From an uncultured Eubacteriales bacterium (GTDB taxonomy: Bacteria; Bacillota; Clostridia; Christensenellales; Aristaeellaceae): DNA of 39,098 bases. Below, piece by piece: positions 15,382 to 23,799 of this stretch; positions within the stretch are counted from its first letter, which is position 1; the number at the start of each line of letters is the position of its first letter. Under the pieces are notes generated by a model. It was not told the origin of the DNA. It made no database searches and saw nothing but the letters and a program-made list of their open reading frames with translations. The translations under genes were made by a program, and so were the position numbers. Location: the NCBI GenBank assembly GCA_902773895.1, contig CACYGB010000015.1, positions 1-39,098 of the forward strand. Direction: 5' to 3'.

Positions 15382-16498
15382 ACAGATTGTTTGTCCGCAT
15401 GTCCCAATTCGGAAGGGTCCTGCCCTCATAGCAGGCCCACAGCGCTTTCGCCAATCCCGGTACCCAAGTCATGGTTTCCTCCCGCCTGACCCACGTTTCG
15501 GGGAAGGGCTGGGCTTCCGGCTGCAATACGCGCATATCCTCAACAGCCCTGGTTTGCAGCAGCGCCGTTTCGCCGGAGCACAGGATGCCGTCCTCGCCCC
15601 GGATGGCGTCTACCATGTTCCACAGGTTTTCCATGTAAGGCGGGTCTACCTCGCCATAGTCCTTCACTTCTCCGCTGTCAAAATACGCCCGGAGTCTGCC
15701 GCCCTTCCCGCCCGGCACGCCGAAGCGGACGGCGGCCTTTTCGTAGCGGTATTCAAACAGCGGTTCCTGCTTTTCCGTTTCATGGATCGCGTGGGAAACG
15801 GCCAGGAAAATATCCGCGCCCGCGGCCTTGGCGGTAAGCACGGCAGTATCGTAGGTTTCGATGGGGTTGGCCCGAAAGGTGGCGCACCGGATGTTTTCCG
15901 CCGGGGCCCCCAAAATGAACAGTATGTTCATCAAATAATGAGCCGTGGCGTTGTTGAGCACGCTGTCGTAGATCGGCTGCCCTTCACAGTCCTGCTTCTT
16001 TCCGGCCCATCCGGTGCCCCGATGGTAATAGGCGTGGCCCCGGGGCCACAGCACTAAGGCACGCAAGGCACGGGGCGCGCCGAAGCGCCCCGCCTCCGCG
16101 TCGGCCTTCATGGCCCGCATGGCGGGAGAATAGCACCAGTGATAGTCGATGTTCAGCAGCTTACCGGCCCGATCCCGCGCGGCCAGAATGGCCCGGGCGC
16201 TGTCCACGGTGGCGGCGATGGGCTTTTCCAGCACCACATGGCAGCCGTGGGCGAAGGCCAGCTCTGCCTGCCGGGTATGCAGCTGGATGGGCGTGCTGAT
16301 GACGGCGATATCGGGCGCAAGCTCCCGCAGCATGGTTTCCGCGTCTGCATACAGCGGGCAAAGGGCGCAGGTCTGGGCGAAGGGGTCCACCGCCCCTACC
16401 AATCGCACGTTTTCCCGCAGGGGCTTTTTGAACGCTTCCAGATAATTGGCGGCATAGCCGCCGATGCCGAACAGCACCGTTTTCAGTTCTTTTGACAT
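15380..16498 (-). CDS. Gfo/Idh/MocA family oxidoreductase
   Basis: This 372-residue NAD(P)-dependent dehydrogenase belongs to the glucose-fructose oxidoreductase/inositol dehydrogenase family. The Rossmann motif FGIGGYAANY starts at residue 10. The EKP motif, whose lysine takes part in catalysis, is at 91-93, and a conserved C-terminal-domain histidine occurs in NNATAHYL. These enzymes oxidise or reduce hydroxyls of sugars and cyclitols. No signal peptide. It is the last gene of the ABC-transporter operon, 16 bases after the nagB-like gene, with AAGGTGG before its ATG. The substrate is presumably a sugar or sugar acid imported by the same operon, which cannot be specified. Confidence 0.9.
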   Translation of the reverse strand: MSKELKTVLFGIGGYAANYLEAFKKPLRENVRLVGAVDPFAQTCALCPLYADAETMLRELAPDIAVISTPIQLHTRQAELAFAHGCHVVLEKPIAATVDSARAILAARDRAGKLLNIDYHWCYSPAMRAMKADAEAGRFGAPRALRALVLWPRGHAYYHRGTGWAGKKQDCEGQPIYDSVLNNATAHYLMNILFILGAPAENIRCATFRANPIETYDTAVLTAKAAGADIFLAVSHAIHETEKQEPLFEYRYEKAAVRFGVPGGKGGRLRAYFDSGEVKDYGEVDPPYMENLWNMVDAIRGEDGILCSGETALLQTRAVEDMRVLQPEAQPFPETWVRREETMTWVPGLAKALWACYEGRTLPNWDMRTNNL

Positions 16499-16514
16499 GC
16501 GGCCACCTTTCGCT

Positions 16515-17282
16515 TCAGGCGCGGAAATCCTCCACCTGGGTTTCGCCTTTCAGGGTCACGATCTGCTTTACGTCCGCGTAGGAAGCGGCGTCCGCAAACA
16601 GCTGGAAGCGATCGTGGGTTTTGAGCAGGGTGGCGGGCACCTGGTTGGTCAGCCCGTTTGCCAGGGTCTGGCTCACGGCCCAGGCTTTTTCCTCGTGGGG
16701 CACGGCGGAAATGATCTCTTTGCACTGCATGATCTGCCACGGGCTCATGCTGACGGCCTGGCGGGGCACGTCGTCCACCGTGGCGAACCACCCTTCGGCC
16801 ACCTGCTGGCCCCGGCACACGGGATCCAGGTTCACGATCAGGTACGCCGCTTTGGTGTCAAAGTCCGCCGGGGGATCGTTAAAGGCGATATGGCCGTTGC
16901 GGCCGATGCCGATAAGCCCCAAATCGATGGGCGCGCTGCGGATTTCCCGGGTCAGGTTCTCGATGCCCTCCGGGGTGCCGTCCACAAAGTGGTATTTCGT
17001 CACGCCGGTCTTATCGATGAAGCGTTCCTTCAAATATTTGCGGAAGCTGGCGATGTGGGTGATGGGCAGATCCACGTACTCGTCCAGATGGAACATTTCC
17101 ACCTTGCTCCAGTCAATATCCGCTGCCACCAGGTATTTCAGCGTTTCAAACTGGGACTGGCCCGTGGACAGCACGATCCGGGCGCAGCCGTGATCGGCGA
17201 TAGCCTCGTTGATGATGCGGGCGGATTCCTCCGCCGCCCGGCGGCCCAAGTCCTCCGCATTTGGGGAAATGATGATTTTCAT
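16515..17282 (-). CDS. NagB-like glucosamine-6-phosphate deaminase/isomerase-family protein
   Basis: This 255-residue protein has the NagB fold. Classical NagB converts glucosamine-6-phosphate to fructose-6-phosphate and ammonia. HLDEYV (65-70) supplies the conserved proton-transfer aspartate D67. The signature GIGRNGHIAFNDP (125-137) keeps H131. However, the aspartate that ring-opens the substrate in E. coli NagB (D141, in NDGH) is N129 here, and the E148 equivalent is D136. It therefore belongs to a divergent branch and may use another amino- or keto-sugar phosphate. GGGAGG is ten bases before the ATG. It sits between two Gfo/Idh dehydrogenases in the ABC operon, while the NagA-like deacetylase is 17 kb away in another operon. 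No symbol is given because of these changes. Confidence 0.8.
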   Translation of the reverse strand: MKIIISPNAEDLGRRAAEESARIINEAIADHGCARIVLSTGQSQFETLKYLVAADIDWSKVEMFHLDEYVDLPITHIASFRKYLKERFIDKTGVTKYHFVDGTPEGIENLTREIRSAPIDLGLIGIGRNGHIAFNDPPADFDTKAAYLIVNLDPVCRGQQVAEGWFATVDDVPRQAVSMSPWQIMQCKEIISAVPHEEKAWAVSQTLANGLTNQVPATLLKTHDRFQLFADAASYADVKQIVTLKGETQVEDFRA

Positions 17283-17304
17283 ACAGAATGTCCCTCCCGC
17301 TGCT

Positions 17305-18543
17305 TTATTTCCTTTGCTTCATTTCCGGATAGAAATCTCCTAAAAACTCGCTCAGATACACGGCCCGGTCCTCTTTCATAGACAGATTGGCGGCGATGCC
17401 GATGCCAATGGACATGGCCCCGGCCCTGGTATCCGCCATCTGGCTCAAGGGGTCCTCCGTCCAGCCGCGGAACAGCCTGTCCCGCATGGCGGGGTCGGAC
17501 CCGCCGTGGCCGCCCGGCAGCTTCCGCACCCGGCTCCGGTCGATATGCAAGCATTGACCGGCCCGGTCGTAGAATTTGATGGTTTCCACGCCGAAGGCGT
17601 TATCACATTCCAGCCGTCCCTTGGTGCCGTTGAACACGATCTTCATGCACTCGTAGGGCGAATGGGCGGTAAGGGAATAGCTCATCACCGCGCCCTTGGC
17701 GTATTTCACGTTGAGGGATACGCTGTCCTCAATGTCGATCACATCGGAAAACAGGCACCGGTCCCGGATATAGCCGTCGGCGTCCTCGCAGTCCTTGTAC
17801 AGCATTTTCAGCCGCCCGCCGTCCTCCGTGTCGATATCGAAGAAGAATTCGCACGAATCCTTGTAAGGGCAGGTGCAGCAGCGTTCCCCCCGTTCTTCCC
17901 GCGTATGGCCGTAAAAGCGCCGGGTGCCGAAGGCGTTCACCTTCACCGGCTCGTCATCCAAAAACCAGTTGGCCAGATCAAAATGGTGGGTGGACTTATG
18001 GATCAAAAGCGAGCCGGAATTGGCGCGGATGGAATGCCAGCGGCGGAAATAATCCGCGCCGTGGCTGGTATCCAGCAGCCATTGGTAATGCACGCTGAGT
18101 ACGTCGCCCACCAGCCCGCTCATCAGAAGCTCCTTGATCTTCACATAGAAGTCCATAAAGCGGCAGTTGAAGGTGACGGCCACCTTGTGCCCCGTGCGTT
18201 TTTCCGTTTCCAGGATATGGGCGCACATGGCGCTGTCCGTGGTCATGGGCTTTTCCGTGATCACGTCGCAGCCCGCTTCCAGGGCCTTGCAGATATACTG
18301 CTCGTGGGCGCAGTCCTTGGTGGTCACGATCACCACGTCGGGCTTTTGCTCCCTGAGCATCCTGTCAAAATCCGTATAAGCCGGAATGTCCGCTTTCAGA
18401 TAGTCGCCCACCAGCTTGGCCCGCTTGGGATTGATATCGCACACAGCGGCCAGCTTGGCCACGTCCGCGTATTCCCTGACCAGGGGTTCGCAGTAAGACC
18501 ACAGGCCCCGGTATCCCGTGCCCACCAGCACATAGGTTTTCAT
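17305..18543 (-). CDS. Gfo/Idh/MocA family oxidoreductase with a cysteine cluster
   Basis: This 412-residue NAD(P)-dependent sugar dehydrogenase-type protein has the cofactor motif VGTGYRGLW at 7-15 and TEKPM at 96-100. KSTHHFDLANW near 183-193 supplies the usual active-site histidines. A distinctive insertion, RCCTCPYKDSCEF, places C222, C223, C225 and C231 close together, which could form a structural metal site. No signal peptide. GGGAGG precedes the ATG at 18543. It follows the serine hydrolase gene by 19 bases and precedes the NagB-like gene by 22. Its role is probably sugar oxidation or epimerisation downstream of the importer. The exact substrate is unknown. Confidence 0.9.
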   Translation of the reverse strand: MKTYVLVGTGYRGLWSYCEPLVREYADVAKLAAVCDINPKRAKLVGDYLKADIPAYTDFDRMLREQKPDVVIVTTKDCAHEQYICKALEAGCDVITEKPMTTDSAMCAHILETEKRTGHKVAVTFNCRFMDFYVKIKELLMSGLVGDVLSVHYQWLLDTSHGADYFRRWHSIRANSGSLLIHKSTHHFDLANWFLDDEPVKVNAFGTRRFYGHTREERGERCCTCPYKDSCEFFFDIDTEDGGRLKMLYKDCEDADGYIRDRCLFSDVIDIEDSVSLNVKYAKGAVMSYSLTAHSPYECMKIVFNGTKGRLECDNAFGVETIKFYDRAGQCLHIDRSRVRKLPGGHGGSDPAMRDRLFRGWTEDPLSQMADTRAGAMSIGIGIAANLSMKEDRAVYLSEFLGDFYPEMKQRK

Positions 18544-18562
18544 GGATGGTTTCCTCCCGGTT

Positions 18563-20035
18563 TCAAAGTAACGCGTTTTCCCGCACGCCCGCCAGATAGC
18601 CCCGGTAATCCCCGAAGAAATTCTCGGCGCATTTCGTCATGAACACAGTGAGCGTGTCGCCCTTGAACGTCAGCTGGATATTGATCACGCCCAGATAATC
18701 GTCCACGGAAAACACCTTGCCCAGCAGCGTGCCTTCGCTTGCCCAGGCCGCCATGCCAAGGCACTGATAGTGTTTGTCCAGGACGGCGACGTTTTTCCCA
18801 GCGTAGGCGTCCGGGAAGGTAAATTCTTTCCATTGGCCCAGGCCCAGGAAAATCTGATGCACGCCGGTGCCCTTTTCATAGGTGAGGGTGCACGTATCGC
18901 CGTCAAAATCCGCCCGCATCCACAGGAAGCCATAAAGGTTGGGATCGAGGCGGTAGGTGACGCCGGACCACTGCGGCGCCAGGGGGCTGGATGTCTTTCC
19001 CATGGGGCCGGGCAGCGCCGTCGGGGTGGATTCCCGCAGCATTTTTGCTCCCGCTTCGTCTTCCGGAAGGGGACCGTCCGTCATGCTGTCCAGGAGGCGG
19101 TAGAAGGCGCGCTTGGTAGCGTCCTCCGCGTTGTCGATGCCCTGAGTGTCCGCCGTGGTCACCAAGACCACATCCTCTTTGGGCATCATGAGGGCGAACT
19201 GGCCCCCCATGCCGCAGCAGGCAAAGCCCCCCTCCCGGACCATCCAGAACTGATAGCCGTAGCCGTCCTTGACGTAACCGGAATGGGCCGTGTTGATGTC
19301 GATCTGCTTGCTGGTGGCCTCTTCCATGTACTGCCGGTCCACCCACTGCCGCCCGTTCCATTGGCCTTTTTGCAGGCAGAACAGGCCGAAGCGCAGCAGA
19401 TCCCGGGAGGTGCACATGATGCCGCTGCCCGTCCAGGAACGGCCCTCGGGGGTCTGAATGCACCAGATATCCCCGGAAATGCCCAGGGCGTCCAGCAGGG
19501 GGCGCATATAATCCAGGATGGGCATGCCGGTGATTTTTTCCACCAGGCCGCAGAGCGTGGTGGTGCCGGCGGTGTCGTAATGGAAGATGGTGCCCGGCTC
19601 ATGCTTGTCCTTGGGGTTATTGAAGAAGGTAGCTACGAAGTCCTTATCACCCCAATTATAGGAGTTTTCCTCGTTGGGCGTGGCCATTCTCAGCAAATCC
19701 CGCACGGTAGCGCGCAGGGTGTAGGGCGAGGGATGATCGGGCAGGTATTCCGGAAAAAAGTCCGCCACCCTGTCGTCCAGGGACAGCCGCCCTTCCGTAA
19801 TCAGCATACCGACGGCCACGGAGGTGAAGCTTTTGCTGACGGAATACATGCGGTGCTTTCTGTCCGCCGTAAAGGGGGCCACATAGCCCTCCGCCGCGAT
19901 CTTTCCATGCCGCATCAGGATATAGCTGTGCAGCGGGAACCGGCATTCCTCCATTTCCCGCAGGAATGCGGCAACGGCCGCCGAAGGGATGCCCAGGGAT
20001 TCAGGCGAGGCATATTCAAACTGATTGCCGATCAT
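18563..20035 (-). CDS. class C beta-lactamase-fold serine hydrolase
   Basis: This 490-residue protein belongs to the penicillin-binding-protein/beta-lactamase-like (AmpC/esterase EstB) superfamily. The catalytic SxxK is S65-V-S-K68, in MYSVSKSF. The second motif reads YDT (FHYDTAGTTTLCG) where Y-x-N is usual. The third region reads CCGMGGQ in place of the usual HxG or KTG. The C-terminal 150 residues form an added beta-rich domain. No signal peptide is seen, so it is probably a cytoplasmic esterase or amidase rather than a resistance enzyme. GGGAGG is ten bases upstream of the ATG. A hairpin at 20082-20116 separates it from the binding-protein gene. In a sugar operon, deacylation of oligosaccharides is a reasonable role, but this is inference. 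Confidence 0.85.
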   Translation of the reverse strand: MIGNQFEYASPESLGIPSAAVAAFLREMEECRFPLHSYILMRHGKIAAEGYVAPFTADRKHRMYSVSKSFTSVAVGMLITEGRLSLDDRVADFFPEYLPDHPSPYTLRATVRDLLRMATPNEENSYNWGDKDFVATFFNNPKDKHEPGTIFHYDTAGTTTLCGLVEKITGMPILDYMRPLLDALGISGDIWCIQTPEGRSWTGSGIMCTSRDLLRFGLFCLQKGQWNGRQWVDRQYMEEATSKQIDINTAHSGYVKDGYGYQFWMVREGGFACCGMGGQFALMMPKEDVVLVTTADTQGIDNAEDATKRAFYRLLDSMTDGPLPEDEAGAKMLRESTPTALPGPMGKTSSPLAPQWSGVTYRLDPNLYGFLWMRADFDGDTCTLTYEKGTGVHQIFLGLGQWKEFTFPDAYAGKNVAVLDKHYQCLGMAAWASEGTLLGKVFSVDDYLGVINIQLTFKGDTLTVFMTKCAENFFGDYRGYLAGVRENALL

Positions 20036-20081
20036 AGGGTGTGTTCCTCCCGATCATGAATTGGATTTTATCGCAAGTCAG

Positions 20082-20116
20082 GGGGCAGCTCCGCCCGTGG
20101 ATGGAGTCTGCCCCCC
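20082..20116 (-). promoter_or_regulatory. intercistronic stem-loop between binding-protein and hydrolase genes
   Basis: GGGGGCAG-CTCC (20082-20093) pairs with GGAG-t-CTGCCCCC (20104-20116), giving 12 base pairs with one bulge and a ten-base loop. No T tract follows on the minus strand. Its position just after the solute-binding-protein gene fits an mRNA-stabilising or attenuating element that lets the binding protein outnumber downstream products. Confidence 0.7.
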
Positions 20117-20140
20117 GCAAATTCGGTTCAGGGTTGAATA

Positions 20141-21676
20141 TTACTTGTTGGCCGCTCTCCAGGCGTCCAGCTGGGCCTGCGCTTCGGCGACGATCTTTTC
20201 AGCGCCGGAGGCGTTCAGCTTTTCAATGAACGCGTCGATCTGAGCGTCCACTTCGTCCTCGGCGATCCAGCCCCACTTGAGCGGCGTCTCGAATTCGTCG
20301 ATGACGGCGCTGCAGGCGGCGATTTCATTGGTCACGTTGGTGGGATCGAAGATGAAGCCCAGGTTGGTGTCAGAGATGGCGGATTCGTTGGCGGCCTTGA
20401 TCAGGCTGGTGAAGTTGGAGGGATAGCCGGCGGGCACCTTGGAATACACCAGGGAGCCGAACTGCGCGCCGTACCAGTAGTAGTGGCCGCGGTTGGAAGG
20501 ATCGGCGTTCTTGGTGCCTTCAAAGGACAGCACGTTTTCTTCTTCGCTCTGGTTCCAATGGGTGCCTTCAATACCGAAGCGCAGGGTGGTGGCCACATAG
20601 GGGTCAGTGTTGATCAGCTCCAGCACCATGAGGGCGCGTTCGGGGTTCTTGCTGGTGACGCTGACGCATTCCACAGCGGCCTGCAGGTAGTTGGTGGAGG
20701 CGATGTTATGGGCATAGGGCACCATTTTGGTGACCCACTCCTGATAATACTGATGCTCGGCAGCGAACACGTAGCCGGAGCCCACGTCGTGCACCAGGTA
20801 AGCATAGGGATCGGAGCTGTAGATGCGGTCGGGATCCCAGTACCAGGGATTCTCATGCAGCACGCCCTCGGCGACCAGCGCGGCCACCGTCTTGCACAGC
20901 TCGCGGTATTCCTTGGTGGCGTACTTGTTGAACACGGTTTCGCCCGCGCCCATGCCTTCGTAGGCTTCCACGCCGGGCACGTTCACCACGGCCAGGCCGT
21001 TGATGGTTTCATACTGCGCCCACTGCTCCAGGTCGGGGAAGAAGCGGCTGATGGGCACGTATTCGGTATCGCTCAGCTTATATTCGGGATGCAGCTCGTT
21101 GCGCTTGGCAAAGGCTTCCCGCAGGATCGGCACCATATCCCGGTAGTCCTTCACGGTCTCCGGCAGCTCGATGCCGCAATCGTCGGCCATGGTCTTGTTG
21201 ATCATCACGCTGTACATCTGCACGGAATCCTTGTAGGAAGGAATGCCGTAGATGTGGCCGTTGATCTTCATTGCGTCCCACAGGTCCTCGGGAATCAGGG
21301 CGTAGGTGTTGGGGGCGTAGTCCTTGAGCAGATCCTCGATGGCTACGAAGGAGTCCTTGTTCACATAGTCCACATAGCCCACGGCGCCGTTGGCGTTGAC
21401 GATGTCCACGTCCTGGCCGCTCATGAGGATGGTGCCCACCTTGTCGGCGTACTCGGAGTAGGGAATGAAGTGGAAGTTGACGGTGGTGTTGATCTTCTCC
21501 TGGAAGTAGGCGTTCAGCGTGTCGAACACCGCGGCGTTATCGGGCTGGGAATCTTCGGCCACGTACCATTCCAGGGTCACGGGCTCCAGCTTCTGCCCCT
21601 CCGCCAGCGCGGCGCCGCAGCCAACCAGCAGCATGAACGCGCAAACTAGGCTCAGGATACGATTCAGGTTCTTCAT
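20141..21676 (-). CDS. Lpl-type extracellular sugar-binding lipoprotein of an ABC importer
   Basis: This 511-residue solute-binding protein captures oligosaccharides outside the cell for the adjacent permeases. The N-terminus is a signal peptide (MKNLNRIL, then a hydrophobic core) with a lipobox LVGC at 17-20, so C20 is the likely lipidated residue. An AALAEG signal-peptidase-I-like site just after is an alternative. The body is an extracellular solute-binding family 1 fold. The last 130 residues (FIFDPTNVTNEIAA through QLDAWRAANK) look like the DUF3502 domain found in LplA/YtcQ-type proteins. AAGGAGGT, a full Shine-Dalgarno, lies before the ATG, predicting strong translation. It is third in the operon after two permeases. 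The ligand is probably a plant-derived oligosaccharide, not identified. Confidence 0.92.
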   Translation of the reverse strand: MKNLNRILSLVCAFMLLVGCGAALAEGQKLEPVTLEWYVAEDSQPDNAAVFDTLNAYFQEKINTTVNFHFIPYSEYADKVGTILMSGQDVDIVNANGAVGYVDYVNKDSFVAIEDLLKDYAPNTYALIPEDLWDAMKINGHIYGIPSYKDSVQMYSVMINKTMADDCGIELPETVKDYRDMVPILREAFAKRNELHPEYKLSDTEYVPISRFFPDLEQWAQYETINGLAVVNVPGVEAYEGMGAGETVFNKYATKEYRELCKTVAALVAEGVLHENPWYWDPDRIYSSDPYAYLVHDVGSGYVFAAEHQYYQEWVTKMVPYAHNIASTNYLQAAVECVSVTSKNPERALMVLELINTDPYVATTLRFGIEGTHWNQSEEENVLSFEGTKNADPSNRGHYYWYGAQFGSLVYSKVPAGYPSNFTSLIKAANESAISDTNLGFIFDPTNVTNEIAACSAVIDEFETPLKWGWIAEDEVDAQIDAFIEKLNASGAEKIVAEAQAQLDAWRAANK

Positions 21677-21742
21677 GGGATTACCTCCTTTTTATTTTCT
21701 AAGCCGGATCAAAGCTCGGTCCGGCCAAGAGTACGAAGCTGT

Positions 21743-22675
21743 TTATCCCTTCACGCTGCCGATGGTCATGCCCTGGATGAAATAGCGCTGGAAGAAGGGA
21801 TAGGCGAACAGGATGGGCACGGTGGACAGCACCAGAATGGCCATCCGGGTCTGTTCCGAGGGCATGCTTTTCAGCATGGCGATGCCGTCGGGGGTGGAGG
21901 CGATGCTGGAATTGTTTTTGATGAAGTCGATTTTCTGCTGGATGCGCGTCAGCATGGTCTGCAAAGGGATCAGCTTGGGATTGTCGATGTACAGCATGCC
22001 GGTAAACCATTCGTTCCATTTGCCCACCAGCACGAACAGGCCGATGGTGGCCAGGCCCGCCTTGGAAAGCGGAAGCACGATGTTCAGGAAAATGGTAAAT
22101 TCCGTCGCGCCGTCGATCTGCGCCGCGTCAAACAGGTCGATGGGAATGGTGGTGGTAATGAACGTTCGCAGCACGATGATGTTGAACGCGCTGACCATGC
22201 TGCTCAGCACCAAAATCCAGAACGTATCGTAAAGATGGAGCACGTTCACGTTGATGATGTAGGAGGGCACCAGGCCGCCGGAAAACAGCATGGTGAAGAA
22301 CACCACGAAGGTGTAGAATTTTCGGGCGGGGAAACGCTGCTGCGACAATACGTAGGCGTACATGGTCATGATCATAACGCTGACAAAGGTGTGTAGCAGC
22401 GTCACTTCAATGGTCACCAGATAGCTGTCCACCAGCTGGGAGCCGGATTTGAACAGGTTGTCGTAAGCCACGGTATTGACGGAAAGGGGAAAGAAGGAAA
22501 AACCGCGGCGGGTCAGGCTTTCGGAGGAAGTGATCGAAATAATGAACACCAGCACCACGGGAATGACGGTGGCCACGGCGACCACGCTCATGACGGAGGT
22601 GAACACCGCGTTGGTGGCCGGTTTGATCCGGTTGATCTTGGCAAAGGAATTGGATTCGCGCTCTTTTTTCTTCAC
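21743..22675 (-). CDS. sugar ABC transporter permease, LplC/YtcP type
   Basis: This 310-residue inner-membrane permease has about six membrane helices and is one half of the import channel. The cytoplasmic EAA loop reads DAAQIDGATEF with IVLPLSKAG following, which is where a nucleotide-binding subunit would dock. A charged N-terminal extension (KKKERESN) precedes the first helix. It starts with GTG at 22675 after GGAGGAGGG, 18 bases behind the partner permease. The family is the MalG-like carbohydrate permease group, and the conserved C-terminus ends in QGMTIGSVKG. No ATPase gene is present in the operon. Confidence 0.93.
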   Translation of the reverse strand: MKKKERESNSFAKINRIKPATNAVFTSVMSVVAVATVIPVVLVFIISITSSESLTRRGFSFFPLSVNTVAYDNLFKSGSQLVDSYLVTIEVTLLHTFVSVMIMTMYAYVLSQQRFPARKFYTFVVFFTMLFSGGLVPSYIINVNVLHLYDTFWILVLSSMVSAFNIIVLRTFITTTIPIDLFDAAQIDGATEFTIFLNIVLPLSKAGLATIGLFVLVGKWNEWFTGMLYIDNPKLIPLQTMLTRIQQKIDFIKNNSSIASTPDGIAMLKSMPSEQTRMAILVLSTVPILFAYPFFQRYFIQGMTIGSVKG

Positions 22676-22693
22676 GGCGCTTCCCTCCTCCCC

Positions 22694-23641
22694 TCAAAAC
22701 AGCGCGGATTCTTCATCCACGCGCCTGACGATCTTATTGGAAATCAGGATCATCACAAAGCCGACCACCGACTGATACAGGCCCGCAGCGGTGGACATGC
22801 CGGTATTGCCCAGGGTCTTTAAGGCGCGGTACACATAGGTGTCGATCACGTCGGTCACCTCGTACAAAGCGCCGCTGTTCTGCGTCACGTTGTAGGACAG
22901 GCCCATATCGCCCTTGAACATGCCGCCCATGTTCAGGATCAGCATGATCACGATGATGTGCTTCAGGTGCGGCAGGGTGATGTAGCGGGCCTGCTGCAGC
23001 TTGGTGGCGCCGTCCAGCACGGCGGCCTCGTAGTATTCCTGGGAAATGCCGGAAATGGAGGCCACATACACGATGGCCGTGTAGCCCACGCCCTTCCAGG
23101 AGTGGACGAACACCAGCAGGAAGGGCCACAGAGGTTTATAGATGTACCAGTTGGTAAGCGCCCGCTGGCCCGACGCCCTGATGACGGAGTTGACCACGCC
23201 GTTGGGCCCGATGAAAGCGTATACGATGATAGCCACCACGGACATGGACAGGAAATAGGGCATAATCATCATGGTTTGAATGGTTTTGGACAGGCGCTTC
23301 ATATACATTTCGTTCAGCACCAGCGCCAGCAGCACGGAAAGGATGGTGGTCACGATGATGAAGGCGATGTTGTACAGCACCGTGTTGCGGGTGATGCGCC
23401 AGGCATCCGTGGTAGCGAACAGGAACTCAAAGTTTTTCATGCCCACCCATTCGCTGCCGAAAAACCCTTTGACCACGCTGTACTTTTCAAAGGCCAGCAC
23501 CACGCCGAACATAGGCGCATAATTGAATATGATCAGGTAAATCAGCACAGGCAGGGCCAGCACATGCAGCCGCCAATGCTTCCGGAAGCTCAAGGCCCAC
23601 CTTTGCAGGAAAGACCCTTTCGTTTTTTTGACCGCTTCCAT
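22694..23641 (-). CDS. sugar ABC transporter permease, LplB/YteP type
   Basis: This 315-residue inner-membrane permease is the MalF-like partner of the following gene. The first helix (VLALPVLIYLIIFNYAPMF) with the NYAPMFG motif is typical of LplB/YteP proteins. The EAA loop reads YYEAAVLDGATKLQ followed by ITLPHLK. About six membrane spans are seen. The ATG at 23641 has AAGGAAGG upstream. This is the first gene of the seven-gene minus-strand operon that includes the binding protein, hydrolase, dehydrogenases and NagB-like protein. Transcription probably starts from the promoter at 23723-23751. Confidence 0.93.
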   Translation of the reverse strand: MEAVKKTKGSFLQRWALSFRKHWRLHVLALPVLIYLIIFNYAPMFGVVLAFEKYSVVKGFFGSEWVGMKNFEFLFATTDAWRITRNTVLYNIAFIIVTTILSVLLALVLNEMYMKRLSKTIQTMMIMPYFLSMSVVAIIVYAFIGPNGVVNSVIRASGQRALTNWYIYKPLWPFLLVFVHSWKGVGYTAIVYVASISGISQEYYEAAVLDGATKLQQARYITLPHLKHIIVIMLILNMGGMFKGDMGLSYNVTQNSGALYEVTDVIDTYVYRALKTLGNTGMSTAAGLYQSVVGFVMILISNKIVRRVDEESALF

Positions 23642-23722
23642 CGCATTCGCCTTCCTTTCCGTCAGGATGCGGAAACGCCGTTCCTTTTCCGTTCACGCAG
23701 CATATGTTCTTTGGATGTCTAT

Positions 23723-23751
23723 ATTGTATTCTTTTCTACCGTTTTATGCAA
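23723..23751 (-). promoter_or_regulatory. probable promoter of the ABC-transporter operon
   Basis: On the minus strand TTGCAT (23746-23751), a 17-base spacer and TACAAT (23723-23728) lie about 80 bases before the first permease ATG. They are flanked by an eight-base inverted pair, ATATGTTC (23702-23709) and GAACATAT (23774-23781), which may be operator half-sites. The weak -35 suggests dependence on an activator. Confidence 0.55.
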
Positions 23752-23799
23752 CCTGAAATAGTTTAGGAAAACCGAACATATTAACGGAACAGAAGAAAA

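Noticed and set aside
20483..21649. 388-codon plus-strand frame over the binding-protein gene
   Set aside because: The low-complexity translation rich in His, Gly and Val is antisense to a lipoprotein gene with a perfect Shine-Dalgarno and signal peptide.
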